Of a DNA stretch of 64,000 nt, positions 52,083 to 61,328 are shown one piece after another. A model generated the notes under the pieces. The model was not told the DNA's origin, searched no databases, and saw only the letters and a list, made by a program, of their open reading frames with translations. The first letter of the stretch is position 1, and every line of letters starts with the position of its first letter. The stretch is taken from the NCBI RefSeq assembly GCF_027924105.1, contig NZ_AP026972.1, positions 1,178,001-1,242,000 of the forward strand, in the 5' to 3' direction. This DNA comes from Polynucleobacter sp. KF022 (GTDB lineage Bacteria; Pseudomonadota; Gammaproteobacteria; Burkholderiales; Burkholderiaceae). The translations under genes were made by a program, and so were the position numbers.

Positions 52083-53201
52083 CTATGCCACAAATAATTC
52101 CTCAGCCAATGCGCAATCCAGCCCTTGGGCTAGCGCGACTGGCTTTGAAGTCAATACACCCTTGTGAACACTCAGGCCATTACGCAGATGATGATCAATA
52201 GAAAGCGCTTTCATCACCCCACGATTAGCCAAAGCCTCCACAAAGGGATAGGTCGCATTGGTTAGTGCAAAGGTAGATGTTCTGGCGACCGCACCTGGCA
52301 TGTTGGCTACACAGTAGTGAATTACTCCATCCACTACAAATGTAGGATCTGCGTGAGTAGTGGGTTTGGAGGTTTCAAAACAACCACCTTGATCAATGGC
52401 TACATCAACCACCACCGATCCGGGCTTCATTTTTTTGATCATGTCATGCGTTACCAACTTCGGTGCTGCGCCACCAGGAAGCAATACTGCGCCAATCACG
52501 ACATCAGCCTCACAAACTTCCTGCTCAATAAGCAAGCTATCTGAGTAAAAGGTTCGCACTCGATTGCCATAAAACATATCGATTTGACGCAGGCGTTCGA
52601 TATCACGATCAAAGATACAAACATCGGCACCCATCCCCACTGCTATTTGCAATGCGTTACGACCCACTACTCCGCCGCCCAGAATCACAATTTTGGCTGG
52701 CGAGACGCCAGGCACCCCCGCCATCAATACACCCAGACCACCATTGGTTTTCTCTAAGTGCGTTGCAGCCGCTTGAATGGACATTCGACCAGCTACTTCA
52801 CTCATAGGGGCCAATAAAGGCAGAGCACCATTCATTGAAGTAACCGTTTCATAGGCTATACAAGTTGCACCCGACTGCAACAAAGCTTTCGTTTGTTTAG
52901 GGTCTGGCGCCAGATGTAAATACGTGAACAGAATTTGATCTTCGCGCAACATGGCGCACTCTTGCGCCTGAGGCTCTTTCACTTTCACAATCATCTCCGC
53001 CTTATGGAATACTTCTGCCGCGCTATTGATTAAGCTAGCGCCAGCAAGCCGATAAGCCTCATCACTCAAGCCAATCTGCTCCCCTGCTCCTCGCTGCACT
53101 AGGACAGAATGTCCTTGCTTGCAAAGCCCACTTACGTTACCCGGTGTTAAGCCCACCCGAAACTCATTATTTTTTACCTCTTGAGGTACGCCAATAATCA
53201 T
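52083..53201 (-). CDS. ald: Alanine dehydrogenase
   Basis: 372 residues. The N-terminal MIIGVPQEVKNNEFRVGLTP with substrate Arg/Lys is typical, as is VKVKEPQ. The NAD domain has VVILGGGVVGRNAL. It interconverts L-alanine and pyruvate plus ammonia. SD AGGAGA precedes ATG 53201. It follows an amino-acid permease by 12 nt, so the pair probably imports and oxidises alanine. No Lrp-type activator is adjacent. Confidence 0.95.
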   Translation of the reverse strand: MIIGVPQEVKNNEFRVGLTPGNVSGLCKQGHSVLVQRGAGEQIGLSDEAYRLAGASLINSAAEVFHKAEMIVKVKEPQAQECAMLREDQILFTYLHLAPDPKQTKALLQSGATCIAYETVTSMNGALPLLAPMSEVAGRMSIQAAATHLEKTNGGLGVLMAGVPGVSPAKIVILGGGVVGRNALQIAVGMGADVCIFDRDIERLRQIDMFYGNRVRTFYSDSLLIEQEVCEADVVIGAVLLPGGAAPKLVTHDMIKKMKPGSVVVDVAIDQGGCFETSKPTTHADPTFVVDGVIHYCVANMPGAVARTSTFALTNATYPFVEALANRGVMKALSIDHHLRNGLSVHKGVLTSKPVALAQGLDCALAEELFVA

Positions 53202-53213
53202 TCTGATCTCCTA

Positions 53214-54596
53214 TTATTTAAAGTCACGCTTACTTGCTGTTTTTCGATGTAGCCCTACGATATAAAACATCACGAGGTACACCCCCAATAAACACGGCCC
53301 CACTATGAGTGCGATCCGCGCATCCTCATGAAAGCCCATAAGCACTACCACTAAGCCAATAAATGCCAGAGCAAACCACGAGGAATAAGGCCACCAAGGA
53401 GCGCGATAGGCGAGCTCAGCTACTTGGGATTTTGATAAGGAGCGACGAAATTGAATTTGCGTAATCAGGATTGCAATCCAGACCATCAAGCCAATAAAAG
53501 TCACCGCAGCCATCATGTATTGAAAGGCTTTATCAGGCACGAAGTAATTCAGCACCACGCCTGTCATACAAACTGCAACCGTAGACATCACCGCACGATG
53601 TGGCACGCCCTGCTTTGAAAGTTTTGAGAAAGGTTTAGGGGCATAACCATTGGACGATAAGGAGTACAGCAGACGTCCGCCACTAAAGATGCCGGCATTA
53701 CAAGAAGAAAGTGCGGCAGTAATCACGACGAAATTGATTAAGCCCGCAGCCTCACGCAAGCCTAATCTCTCAAACATCACTACAAATGGGCTACCTTGAT
53801 GACCCACTTGATTCCAGGGGAAAATGGCCAAAATCACCAGAATGGCGCCCATATAAAAAATCAAGATGCGCCATGCTAAGGAATCAATTGCCATGGGAAT
53901 TGTTTTTTGTGGATTCTCGGCCTCACCTGCAGATAGGCCAATCATCTCAATACCGACATAGGCAAACAAAACCATTTGCAAGGACAGCAACATACCGCTA
54001 ATACCATTTGGAAAGAAGCCGCCGTGTTGCCATAGGTTACTTAAGCCTATAGGCTGCCAATCGTTGGTAAAGCCGAACAAGATGACTGAGCCACCAAGAG
54101 CAATCATCGCAACAATAGCCACTACCTTGATCAATGCAAACCAAAACTCAAACTCACCAAACACTTTTACTGCGATGAGATTGATTAGGCCCATCATCAC
54201 AATTGAAGAAAGCGCCCAGACCCACTGCGGCGTTTCTGGAAACCATATTCCCATATAGATTCCCACTGCTGTGACTTCAGCGATACCGACCACAATCCAG
54301 TAGGTCCAATACCCCCAGCCCACCATATATCCAGCTAATGGGCCAACATAGGTATTGGCATAAGCCGCAAAAGAACCGGCTACAGGCTCGTGCACTGCCA
54401 TCTCACCAAGTGTGCGCAGAACAATAAAGGCGACGATACCTGCCAATAAATAACCTAACAGAATGGATGGTCCAGCAATTTGAATTGCGCTTGCCGATCC
54501 AAGAAATAATCCAACGCCTATCGTTGAGCCCAAAGCCATTAAACGAATATGTCGTACTTTGAGATGGCGCTTTAAACCAGTTTGTTCAGTCTGCAA
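53214..54596 (-). CDS. Amino-acid permease (APC/AAT family)
   Basis: A 460-residue protein with 12 predicted helices. AAT-family features: GLKRHLKVRHIRLMALGSTI before helix 1, GVGLFLGSASAIQIAGPSI, and ENPQKTIPMAI after helix 6. A TTG start at 54596 is well supported by AAGGAGG 7 nt upstream. Family members carry alanine, proline, aromatic or D-amino acids with protons. Coupling to ald favours alanine. The 244 bp upstream (54597-54840) show no gene. Confidence 0.88.
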   Translation of the reverse strand: MQTEQTGLKRHLKVRHIRLMALGSTIGVGLFLGSASAIQIAGPSILLGYLLAGIVAFIVLRTLGEMAVHEPVAGSFAAYANTYVGPLAGYMVGWGYWTYWIVVGIAEVTAVGIYMGIWFPETPQWVWALSSIVMMGLINLIAVKVFGEFEFWFALIKVVAIVAMIALGGSVILFGFTNDWQPIGLSNLWQHGGFFPNGISGMLLSLQMVLFAYVGIEMIGLSAGEAENPQKTIPMAIDSLAWRILIFYMGAILVILAIFPWNQVGHQGSPFVVMFERLGLREAAGLINFVVITAALSSCNAGIFSGGRLLYSLSSNGYAPKPFSKLSKQGVPHRAVMSTVAVCMTGVVLNYFVPDKAFQYMMAAVTFIGLMVWIAILITQIQFRRSLSKSQVAELAYRAPWWPYSSWFALAFIGLVVVLMGFHEDARIALIVGPCLLGVYLVMFYIVGLHRKTASKRDFK

Positions 54597-54840
54597 GAGA
54601 GACCTCCTTTCGAATTGTCATTGGCGACTTACCAACGAAGCAAAGTCTAGGGAGGAGTGGTGCCCAGCACTAGGGGATAAAAATTACTAAAGTGATTAAT
54701 TGAATAAATCTACGCAGACAGAAATAAAAATGTCTTTCAAATCAATGGGCGGCTTTGCAATAAATAATTAGTGACTGCAAAAGAATCAGTAACTTCCTAC
54801 AGGGAATCCCCTTAAGGATTGATGACGCGTTTTGAAAAAA

Positions 54841-55590
54841 TTAGCTTGCCGCGATGAGATTGAGGATTTCTGCTGCTGCAGCCAAGCCACAAGCAGCAGT
54901 AACCATCACAGTGGAGCCGTAGCCAGAGCAGGCAAGGCCGCCGCTAGAGGCGCCAGCCCGCGGTTCGTGTGAGTAGATAGCACGAATGCCAATTTTTTTC
55001 TTAAGATTTCTGGAGAAACCATGATCCTGTCTAAGACCTTGGCGCACTTTTGCCAAAAGCGCATCTTGTTCTGTGCGCGATAGATCATCACAGCGTACTG
55101 AAGTAGGATCTGACTTTCCACCTGCGGCACCACACATGACTAAAGCGCGCTGATTTTTCACGGCCCAAACAGATAAAGCAATTTTGGTTTGCACAGAATC
55201 AGTGGCATCTAATACCAAGGCATTTTCTGGAATGAGCCGATCTAAATTTTCAGGCTCCAAAAAATCATCGCAAGAAGTGAGTTTGATTTCAGGATTAATT
55301 TGTAGAATACGCTGTGTCATTGCCTCAACTTTTGCCTTACCGTACTGCCCTTCTATGGCGTGCAACTGTCGGTTGGTATTGCTCTCAGCAATGTGGTCAA
55401 AGTCAATTAAAACCAAATGTCCGATACCGGTGCGTGCTAATGCCTCAGCGGCCCAGGAGCCAACCCCTCCTAAGCCAGCCACTACTACGGTTGCCTTTAG
55501 AAAGCGCTCACGCAGCTCTGGCCCGTAGAGTCTGGAGACCCCGCCAAAACGACGATTTTCTAAGCTGCCTTCTACCTTGTCTTCTGCCAT
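54841..55590 (-). CDS. tcdA: tRNA threonylcarbamoyladenosine dehydratase TcdA
   Basis: 249 residues of the E1-like ThiF/MoeB fold. ATP-binding GLGGVGSWAAEALARTG and the metal-free nucleotide loop IDFDHIAESNTNRQ are present. TcdA cyclises t6A to ct6A at tRNA position 37. It lies divergent from pdxH, 22 bp apart; GAGAAG before its ATG may act as SD. Confidence 0.92.
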   Translation of the reverse strand: MAEDKVEGSLENRRFGGVSRLYGPELRERFLKATVVVAGLGGVGSWAAEALARTGIGHLVLIDFDHIAESNTNRQLHAIEGQYGKAKVEAMTQRILQINPEIKLTSCDDFLEPENLDRLIPENALVLDATDSVQTKIALSVWAVKNQRALVMCGAAGGKSDPTSVRCDDLSRTEQDALLAKVRQGLRQDHGFSRNLKKKIGIRAIYSHEPRAGASSGGLACSGYGSTVMVTAACGLAAAAEILNLIAAS

Positions 55591-55600
55591 AGCTTCTCTT

Positions 55601-55606
55601 TATACT
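55601..55606 (+). promoter_or_regulatory. -10 hexamer for probably leaderless pdxH mRNA
   Basis: TATACT, then GAATAA, then ATG 55613. A TTGTCT -35 lies 18 bp upstream (55577-55582), so the promoter is fairly complete and no SD exists. Confidence 0.5.
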
Positions 55607-55612
55607 GAATAA

Positions 55613-56248
55613 ATGGACTCCATTGCTCAACTCCGCAAAAACTACACCTTTGGCCAGCTTTTAGAGACCGAGGTTCCTCGAGACCCTTTAGAGCTTTTTA
55701 AGCTCTGGTTTGAGCAAGCAATCAAGGCAGAGTGCCCAGAACCCAATTCCATGACGCTAGCAACTGCTGATCAAGCCGGAAATCCATCAGCTCGTATTGT
55801 CTTACTAAAAGGCGCTGACGAAAATGGCTTTACCTTCTTTACCAATTATGAAAGTCAAAAAGGTCGGGATTTAGCTATTCGCCCTCAGGCCGCCCTGCTG
55901 TTTCATTGGCACGAATTAGAGCGTCAAGTCCGTATTCAGGGCATTGTTGAGAAGGTCAGCGCCGCAGAGAGTGATGAGTACTTCCACTCGCGCCCTCCCG
56001 CCTCCAGAATCGGTGCATGGGCTTCGCCTCAAAGTACTGCAATACCTAACCGTGAATTTTTAGAAGAAGCAGAAAAACGCTTCAAAGCGGAATTTGGTGA
56101 TAAACCACCTCGTCCAGAGCATTGGGGTGGATATCGCCTACGTCCAACTGAAATTGAATTCTGGCAAGGTCGCCCTTCTCGATTGCATGACCGCATGCAC
56201 TACAAGCTAGATGGAAATCAGTGGCACGTAAATCGCCTAGCTCCTTAG
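55613..56248 (+). CDS. pdxH: Pyridoxamine 5'-phosphate oxidase
   Basis: 211 residues. The FMN-binding ARIVLLKGADENGFTFFTNY and the C-terminal signature EFWQGRPSRLHDR are intact. It oxidises pyridoxine or pyridoxamine phosphate to PLP. TATACT ends 6 nt before ATG 55613 with no SD, indicating a leaderless mRNA. It is divergent from tcdA and convergent on msrA with a 9-bp gap. Confidence 0.95.
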   Translation: MDSIAQLRKNYTFGQLLETEVPRDPLELFKLWFEQAIKAECPEPNSMTLATADQAGNPSARIVLLKGADENGFTFFTNYESQKGRDLAIRPQAALLFHWHELERQVRIQGIVEKVSAAESDEYFHSRPPASRIGAWASPQSTAIPNREFLEEAEKRFKAEFGDKPPRPEHWGGYRLRPTEIEFWQGRPSRLHDRMHYKLDGNQWHVNRLAP

Positions 56249-56257
56249 TAATTTGAC

Positions 56258-56830
56258 CTAGGAATACTGGGGCGAAATCAGCGATTTAAATTTCGCTCTG
56301 AATTTAGCAAGCTTAGGAGCTACTACGGCCATGCAATACCCTTGGTTGGGGTGTTGCTGAAAATAATTCTGGTGATAGTCTTCTGCTGGATAAATGATTG
56401 GTGCAGAATCAATCTGGGTCACCACAGGATTAGAGTAGATTTTTGCATCCTCCAACTCCTTCACTACTTCATGGGCAATCTTAGATTGGGTTTGACTGTG
56501 CGTAAAAATCACAGAGCGATATTGCGTTCCATGATCATTACCCTGATAGTTCAAGGTAGTGGGATCATGAATCACAAAGAAAATCTCCAGCAAATCTCGG
56601 AATGAAACCACTTGTGGATCAAATAGGATGTCAACGATTTCAGCGTGGCCCGATACGCCGGTGCAAACTGCCTCATAGCTTGGATTAGGTCTTGCGCCGC
56701 CAGCGTAACCAGAAACCACCGATTTCACCCCACTAATTTGCTGATAAACCGCCTCAAGACACCAAAAACAGCCTCCACCCAAGGTGGCGCGCTCTAGATC
56801 TGGGTCTTTTTTATTCATAGTCTGTTCCAT
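56258..56830 (-). CDS. msrA: Peptide methionine sulfoxide reductase MsrA
   Basis: 190 residues. The active site GGGCFWCLEAVYQ carries the catalytic Cys, and HDPTTLNYQGNDHGTQYRS is conserved. It repairs methionine-S-sulfoxide with thioredoxin. AGGAT 8 nt upstream supports ATG 56830, though an ATG four codons later is possible. No fused MsrB domain is present. Confidence 0.94.
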   Translation of the reverse strand: MEQTMNKKDPDLERATLGGGCFWCLEAVYQQISGVKSVVSGYAGGARPNPSYEAVCTGVSGHAEIVDILFDPQVVSFRDLLEIFFVIHDPTTLNYQGNDHGTQYRSVIFTHSQTQSKIAHEVVKELEDAKIYSNPVVTQIDSAPIIYPAEDYHQNYFQQHPNQGYCMAVVAPKLAKFRAKFKSLISPQYS

Positions 56831-56879
56831 GGCTTTATCCTAATGCCTTATTTCAATGCTTGCCAACTATTAATACACC

Positions 56880-58277
56880 ATGAACCGCTTCACCATACAA
56901 CTCGACGAAATTAAAGCAGCCTACGCCACAGAACCCAATCCGTCACTTGAAGTCCGATTGGAGCGCATTGGTCGAATTGAAAAGATGATCGAAGCAAACG
57001 AAGAAAAAATCTGTAAAGCCCTAGCTGCAGATTTTGGTGTGCGTCACTCCATTGAATCTCGCCTTACTGAATTTCAGATGGTTTACCAAGCCTGCAAATA
57101 TACGCGTAAGCATCTAAAGGAATGGATGAAGCCTGTGCAAATGGAAACGCCCTCTTTTATGGGATCCTCAGAGGCTTGGATTGAAAGTCAGTCATTGGGC
57201 GTAGTTGGCATTATGAGTCCATGGAATTATCCAGTTCAGCTAGCGCTTATTCCAGCGATTGCCGCTTTTGCTGCCGGTAATCGCGTTTGGCTTAAACCAT
57301 CCGAACGTAGCTCCCGTACCTCAGGATTTTTAGCAAGCTTGATTCAGGAATACTTTCACCCAAGTGAATTTTGCGTGAGTACCGGTGGCGTTGATGTGGC
57401 CGAACAATTTGCGGCTCTACCTTTTGCTCATCTCTTTTTTACAGGATCAGAATCCGTTGGCAAAAAAGTGATGCGTGCTGCCGCAGAAAATCTTACTCCC
57501 GTTACTTTGGAGTTGGGTGGCAAAACCCCAGCCATCATTGATGCATCAGCAAAACTCAAGGAAGCGGCCGCAGCGATTGTTTATGGAAAACTACTGAATA
57601 GTGGACAAACCTGTATTGCGCCTGACTATGTATTGATCGACCAAGCCAATCGCGATGGGTTCATCCAAGAGCTACAGACGGCGGCACAAGTGCAATTTAG
57701 TAACCCAGAAGAGCTCACTGGACCGATTGATGATGAACAATTGCAATACTGGCAACATTTGCTGGCTGATGCGCTCGATCGTGGCGCAAAAGCAGTCCCC
57801 TTGTTAAACAACCCGTCCGCAGGCGCCAGAAGATTTGAACCGGTCGCACTAGTCGATGTTCCGCCTGAGGCACGAGTATTGCATGAAGAAATTTTTGGTC
57901 CAATTTTGCCAATATTGACAGCTAACAATATTGTTGAAGCCATTCATTACATCAATAACAAACCGAGTCCTTTAGCTCTTTACTGGTTTGGTAAAGATAA
58001 AAAGAATATGCAGCGCGTTTTAGAAGAGACGCGTTCTGGTGGCGTGACCATCAATGACGTCCTATTGCATGCAACGGTAGAGTCACTTCCATTTGGCGGT
58101 GTTGGTGCTAGCGGTATCGGTTCCCATCACGGCAAAGCAGGCTTTGATACCTTTAGCCATCAAAAACCTATTCTTGAGGTGCGCGGCCTACTAGGTACGA
58201 ATCTTCTCAAGGGCACTAAACCCGCTCGCCCTCCTTACGGCAAGAGCGCCGAGAGACTACTCAAGCGTCTTAGATAA
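56880..58277 (+). CDS. Aldehyde dehydrogenase (coniferyl-aldehyde-type)
   Basis: 465 residues, lacking an N-terminal oligomerisation arm as in the ALDH3/CalB-like group. VGIMSPWNYPVQLALIPAI, the catalytic Glu block LELGGKTPAIID and Cys in NSGQTCIAPDYV are present, plus EEIFGPILPI. It oxidises aldehydes with NAD(P). No SD is seen; TATTAA ends 6 nt before the ATG, a weaker version of the leaderless pattern. It converges on the LysE-type gene with a 5-bp gap. Confidence 0.85.
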   Translation: MNRFTIQLDEIKAAYATEPNPSLEVRLERIGRIEKMIEANEEKICKALAADFGVRHSIESRLTEFQMVYQACKYTRKHLKEWMKPVQMETPSFMGSSEAWIESQSLGVVGIMSPWNYPVQLALIPAIAAFAAGNRVWLKPSERSSRTSGFLASLIQEYFHPSEFCVSTGGVDVAEQFAALPFAHLFFTGSESVGKKVMRAAAENLTPVTLELGGKTPAIIDASAKLKEAAAAIVYGKLLNSGQTCIAPDYVLIDQANRDGFIQELQTAAQVQFSNPEELTGPIDDEQLQYWQHLLADALDRGAKAVPLLNNPSAGARRFEPVALVDVPPEARVLHEEIFGPILPILTANNIVEAIHYINNKPSPLALYWFGKDKKNMQRVLEETRSGGVTINDVLLHATVESLPFGGVGASGIGSHHGKAGFDTFSHQKPILEVRGLLGTNLLKGTKPARPPYGKSAERLLKRLR

Positions 58278-58282
58278 AAAAT

Positions 58283-58960
58283 TTAGATGTAAATCAATCG
58301 CGCTGCGAATCCAATAAATAGGAAGCCGGCTGTGATCCACAGCACGGCGGCAGAGCGAGGATGACTCTCAAAGTACTTTGAGAAAAATTGACCTGCACAA
58401 ATCAGGCAGCCTAAATAGGTCATGCTCATAAGCTGCAAGACTGTCGCTAGATACAAAATGGTATGAGCTGGATGAGAAGCATCTGGACGGATAAATTGCG
58501 AGAAGAAGGCGATGAAGAAAAAAATTGCCTTTGGATTGGTTAACGACAAAGTTAATGCCGCCAACATAGGATGCAGTTGCATGAGTCTCACTTGAATTTC
58601 ATAAGTCTTCGCACGCTGACCTACAGACCAACGCTGCACACCACTTCGCAATAAACCATACCCCATCCAAGCCAAATACAGCGCACCCGCAATACGCACC
58701 AGAGCGAAGACAATCGGGGAAGTCGTCAAGATGGATGCAGCACCTAATGCCACACCAATCATCAGTATCGAGTCCCCAACAAATATTCCGAGCGCACCCC
58801 AGGTGCCAGCGCGCCAACCCTTTTGCGCAGCTATCGTCAAAACATAAAGTGAATTAGGGCCTGGTAACAAAATAATGAGCAAAGTCCCAAGCAAGTAGCC
58901 TGAGAAATCAACAATGCCGGCATTCGCTGGCGATAAGAGACTGTAAGAGAGCCATTCCAT
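58283..58960 (-). CDS. LysE/RhtB-type amino-acid exporter
   Basis: 225 residues from ATG 58960, with six helices. LysE-family features are LIILLPGPNSLYVL in helix 1 and AALTLSLTNPKAIFFFIAFF mid-protein. The longer TTG frame to 59038 has no SD. ATG 58960 stands exactly 6 nt after TATGAT, with TTACAA 18 bp further up, so a leaderless mRNA is predicted. Substrates of the family are amino acids such as leucine, threonine or lysine. Confidence 0.82.
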   Translation of the reverse strand: MEWLSYSLLSPANAGIVDFSGYLLGTLLIILLPGPNSLYVLTIAAQKGWRAGTWGALGIFVGDSILMIGVALGAASILTTSPIVFALVRIAGALYLAWMGYGLLRSGVQRWSVGQRAKTYEIQVRLMQLHPMLAALTLSLTNPKAIFFFIAFFSQFIRPDASHPAHTILYLATVLQLMSMTYLGCLICAGQFFSKYFESHPRSAAVLWITAGFLFIGFAARLIYI

Positions 58961-58966
58961 CTCGAT

Positions 58967-58996
58967 ATCATAATTAATTCGGGAAAACCCTTGTAA
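58967..58996 (-). promoter_or_regulatory. Promoter for a leaderless lysE-like mRNA
   Basis: Minus strand TTACAA (58996-58991), 18-bp spacer, TATGAT (58972-58967), then ATCGAG and ATG. Both hexamers match 4-5 of 6 consensus positions. Confidence 0.5.
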
Positions 58997-59124
58997 TCGG
59001 GCGATCAAACTGTCATAATGGGAGGCTTTTTTAAGCAATTTGATTCATCGCCCCCCAGCTCTATTTCAGCGTACCGTTTAGAAGTCATAAACACAGAAGT
59101 CACAAAACGCGCTGCCGCTTGTCT

Positions 59125-59202
59125 GATGGTCGATGCCTTTGACCATCGCACCCTTTAAAAACTATGGGTGCAACATACGGAGACATCCCTTAAAGGGGAT
59201 GT
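59125..59202 (+). promoter_or_regulatory. Three-hairpin leader of the rhlE-like helicase gene
   Basis: Three adjacent stems: GATGGTC/GACCATC (59125-59147), GCACCC/GGGTGC (59148-59171) and ACATCCC/GGGATGT (59183-59202). The last contains GGGGAT, the only SD candidate for ATG 59211, so the ribosome site would be masked when it is folded. This suggests temperature or helicase-dependent control of translation. Confidence 0.5.
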
Positions 59203-59210
59203 GTAATAGC

Positions 59211-60737
59211 ATGACTTTTTCTAAAGAAACTAAACACGAGCCGAAAGACTCAAAGAGCACTGGAAATGAATTCCAGAATTTCGCCCTAGCGGCATCACTT
59301 CTTAAAAACGTTGCTGAACTGGGTTTTACCCAAGCCACTTCTGTGCAAGCTCAGGTTATTCCTGCAGCCTTAGCCGGTGGTGACTTATTGGTCAGCAGCC
59401 AAACTGGTAGCGGCAAAACCGCAGCCTTTTTATTGCCTTTGATTAATCAACTCATCGAAGACAACCCGAACAACTCACCTGTACCAGGTCGCGCACAACC
59501 TAAAGTGTTAGTACTCTGCCCTACTCGCGAATTGGCTCAACAGGTTGCCGCTGATGCAGTGAACTTAGTTCGTGGCATGAAAGGTATCCGCATCGCAACC
59601 GTAATGGGCGGCATGCCTTATGGCAAGCAAATCCAAGCGTTGAAAGGTGCATTGTTGGTTGTTGCAACTCCGGGTCGCTTACTCGACTTGTGCGACAGCA
59701 AAGCAATTCGCTTAGATGATGTAAAACAACTCGTTATCGACGAAGCTGATCGCATGCTCGACATGGGATTTGCTGATGATCTCGAGGCTATTGATAAACG
59801 TTGCGCAGGCCGTAACCAAACTTTGATGTTCTCTGCAACTTTTGCGCCAAAGATTATGTCTTTAGCAAATGAGTTGACCACAGATGCCAAGCGTATTGAA
59901 CTTGCTCACGCCGGTGAAAAGCACGCCAACATTGAACAGAAGTTGCATTGGGCCGATAGCATGTCACACAAGCATAAATTGCTTGAGCACATTTTGGCTG
60001 ACGCCGATTTAGATCAAGCAGTTGTGTTTGCAAGCACTCAAGTTGAGAGCGAAAAAATTGCTGACACATTGCGTGCTAATGGCTACGAAGCAACTGCACT
60101 TCATGGTGCTATGCCTCAAGCTGTGCGCATGCGTCGTCTCGAGTCTTTACGCAAAGGTCACACCAAGATTTTGGTTGCGACTGACGTAGCGGCTCGCGGT
60201 ATTGATGTGCCACGTATTAGCCACGTGATTAACTTTGGCTTACCAATGAAACCAGAAGACTATACGCATCGCATCGGTCGTACTGGTCGTGCAGGTCGCA
60301 ATGGCGTAGCTATCACTTTGGTTGAACATCGTGATCGCGCCAAGATCCGTAATATCGAACGCTTCACACAGCAAGATATCGTTGCCTCAGTTATCGCTGG
60401 TCTTGAGCCACAAGCCAAGCCAAGCTTTGGTGGTGGTGGCGGTCGTCCTGGTGGCGGTCGCTCAGGCGGTGGCTTTGGTGGCAATCGCTCAGGTGGCGGT
60501 GGCGGTCGTTATGGCTCTGGCGCACGCTCAGAGTCTCGCTTTGGTGGCGGCGGTTCTGGTGGTAATGCTGGTGGCAGTCGCTCAGGTGATTCACGTCCAG
60601 CACGCTCTACTGACTCCCGTCCTGCGCGCTCCGCAGACTCACGTCCAGCACGCTCAGGTGATTCACGTCCAGCAGGTGGTCCACGTTTCGCTAAACCAAA
60701 GTCCGGCGGTCAACGTCGCAACTTTAGCGGTAGCTAA
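59211..60737 (+). CDS. rhlE: DEAD-box RNA helicase (RhlE type)
   Basis: 508 residues from ATG 59211; the longer frame from 59133 would translate through the leader hairpins. Core motifs are in order: SQTGSGKT (I), PTRELAQQ (Ia), TPGR, DEADRMLDMG (II), SATF (III), STQVESEK, RGIDVPRIS and HRIGRTGR (VI). The C-terminal 100 or so residues are Gly/Arg/Ser-rich, with several copies of DSRPARS. RhlE helicases act on RNA and ribosome assembly. ubiC follows after 2 nt. Confidence 0.92.
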   Translation: MTFSKETKHEPKDSKSTGNEFQNFALAASLLKNVAELGFTQATSVQAQVIPAALAGGDLLVSSQTGSGKTAAFLLPLINQLIEDNPNNSPVPGRAQPKVLVLCPTRELAQQVAADAVNLVRGMKGIRIATVMGGMPYGKQIQALKGALLVVATPGRLLDLCDSKAIRLDDVKQLVIDEADRMLDMGFADDLEAIDKRCAGRNQTLMFSATFAPKIMSLANELTTDAKRIELAHAGEKHANIEQKLHWADSMSHKHKLLEHILADADLDQAVVFASTQVESEKIADTLRANGYEATALHGAMPQAVRMRRLESLRKGHTKILVATDVAARGIDVPRISHVINFGLPMKPEDYTHRIGRTGRAGRNGVAITLVEHRDRAKIRNIERFTQQDIVASVIAGLEPQAKPSFGGGGGRPGGGRSGGGFGGNRSGGGGGRYGSGARSESRFGGGGSGGNAGGSRSGDSRPARSTDSRPARSADSRPARSGDSRPAGGPRFAKPKSGGQRRNFSGS

Positions 60738-60739
60738 AA

Positions 60740-61312
60740 ATGATTCACCGAAATCGTCTCCGTTCTGCATGGAATCGAGTCGGTTCCGGTGAAATCCATC
60801 GGGCGCCCCGAAAGTGGCAACCTTGGCTAAGCGATACCGGGTCTCTCACCCAAAAGATTGAGAAAGCAATTGGGCAAAAACTAGAAGTACAGGTTTTGCG
60901 TGACTGCCCTCAATCACTCAATAGCGACGAAAGTCGCTATTTTCATTTCAAAGTCAGACGTTGCCGAGTCCGTGAAGTGCTGCTGTGCTCCAACGGAATT
61001 CCTTTAGTGATGGCACATAGCGTCATACCCACTTTAAGCTCTAGTGGCAGCAATCATGCCGTTCTGCGCCTAGGCGCAAAGCCTCTGGGGGCCGTCCTTT
61101 TTGCCAAGACACGTAAACACTCGCAAGCAAAACCTCCGCGTGATATTGCACGCTTAGATAAAGGTAGTGAATTATGGAAAAAGTGCTTTAAGCATTTTTC
61201 TGGTTTGAGTTCGCCCTTATGGGCACGACGTACTCTTTATCGCTTAAAGGGTCACCCACTATTAGTAAATGAAATTTTCTTGCCTGCTTTATTGGATGCT
61301 ACGAAGAATTAG
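60740..61312 (+). CDS. ubiC: Chorismate--pyruvate lyase UbiC
   Basis: A 190-residue UbiC-fold protein. WLSDTGSLTQKI is the conserved early block, followed by VREVLLCSNGIPLVMAHSVIP with the catalytic Arg and a late GHPLLVNEIFLPALL with the Glu. It forms 4-hydroxybenzoate for ubiquinone. No SD; the ATG sits 2 nt after the helicase stop, so translation is coupled. Confidence 0.88.
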   Translation: MIHRNRLRSAWNRVGSGEIHRAPRKWQPWLSDTGSLTQKIEKAIGQKLEVQVLRDCPQSLNSDESRYFHFKVRRCRVREVLLCSNGIPLVMAHSVIPTLSSSGSNHAVLRLGAKPLGAVLFAKTRKHSQAKPPRDIARLDKGSELWKKCFKHFSGLSSPLWARRTLYRLKGHPLLVNEIFLPALLDATKN

Positions 61313-61328
61313 CTCTTCACTGTTACTT

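Noticed and set aside
59133..59210. 26-residue N-terminal extension of the RNA helicase
   Set aside because: It would be translated from within strong hairpins and lacks an SD; the family begins near the later ATG 59211.
60322..60792. 156-aa plus-strand frame inside rhlE and ubiC
   Set aside because: Valine/alanine-rich shadow of the Gly/Arg repeat region in another frame.
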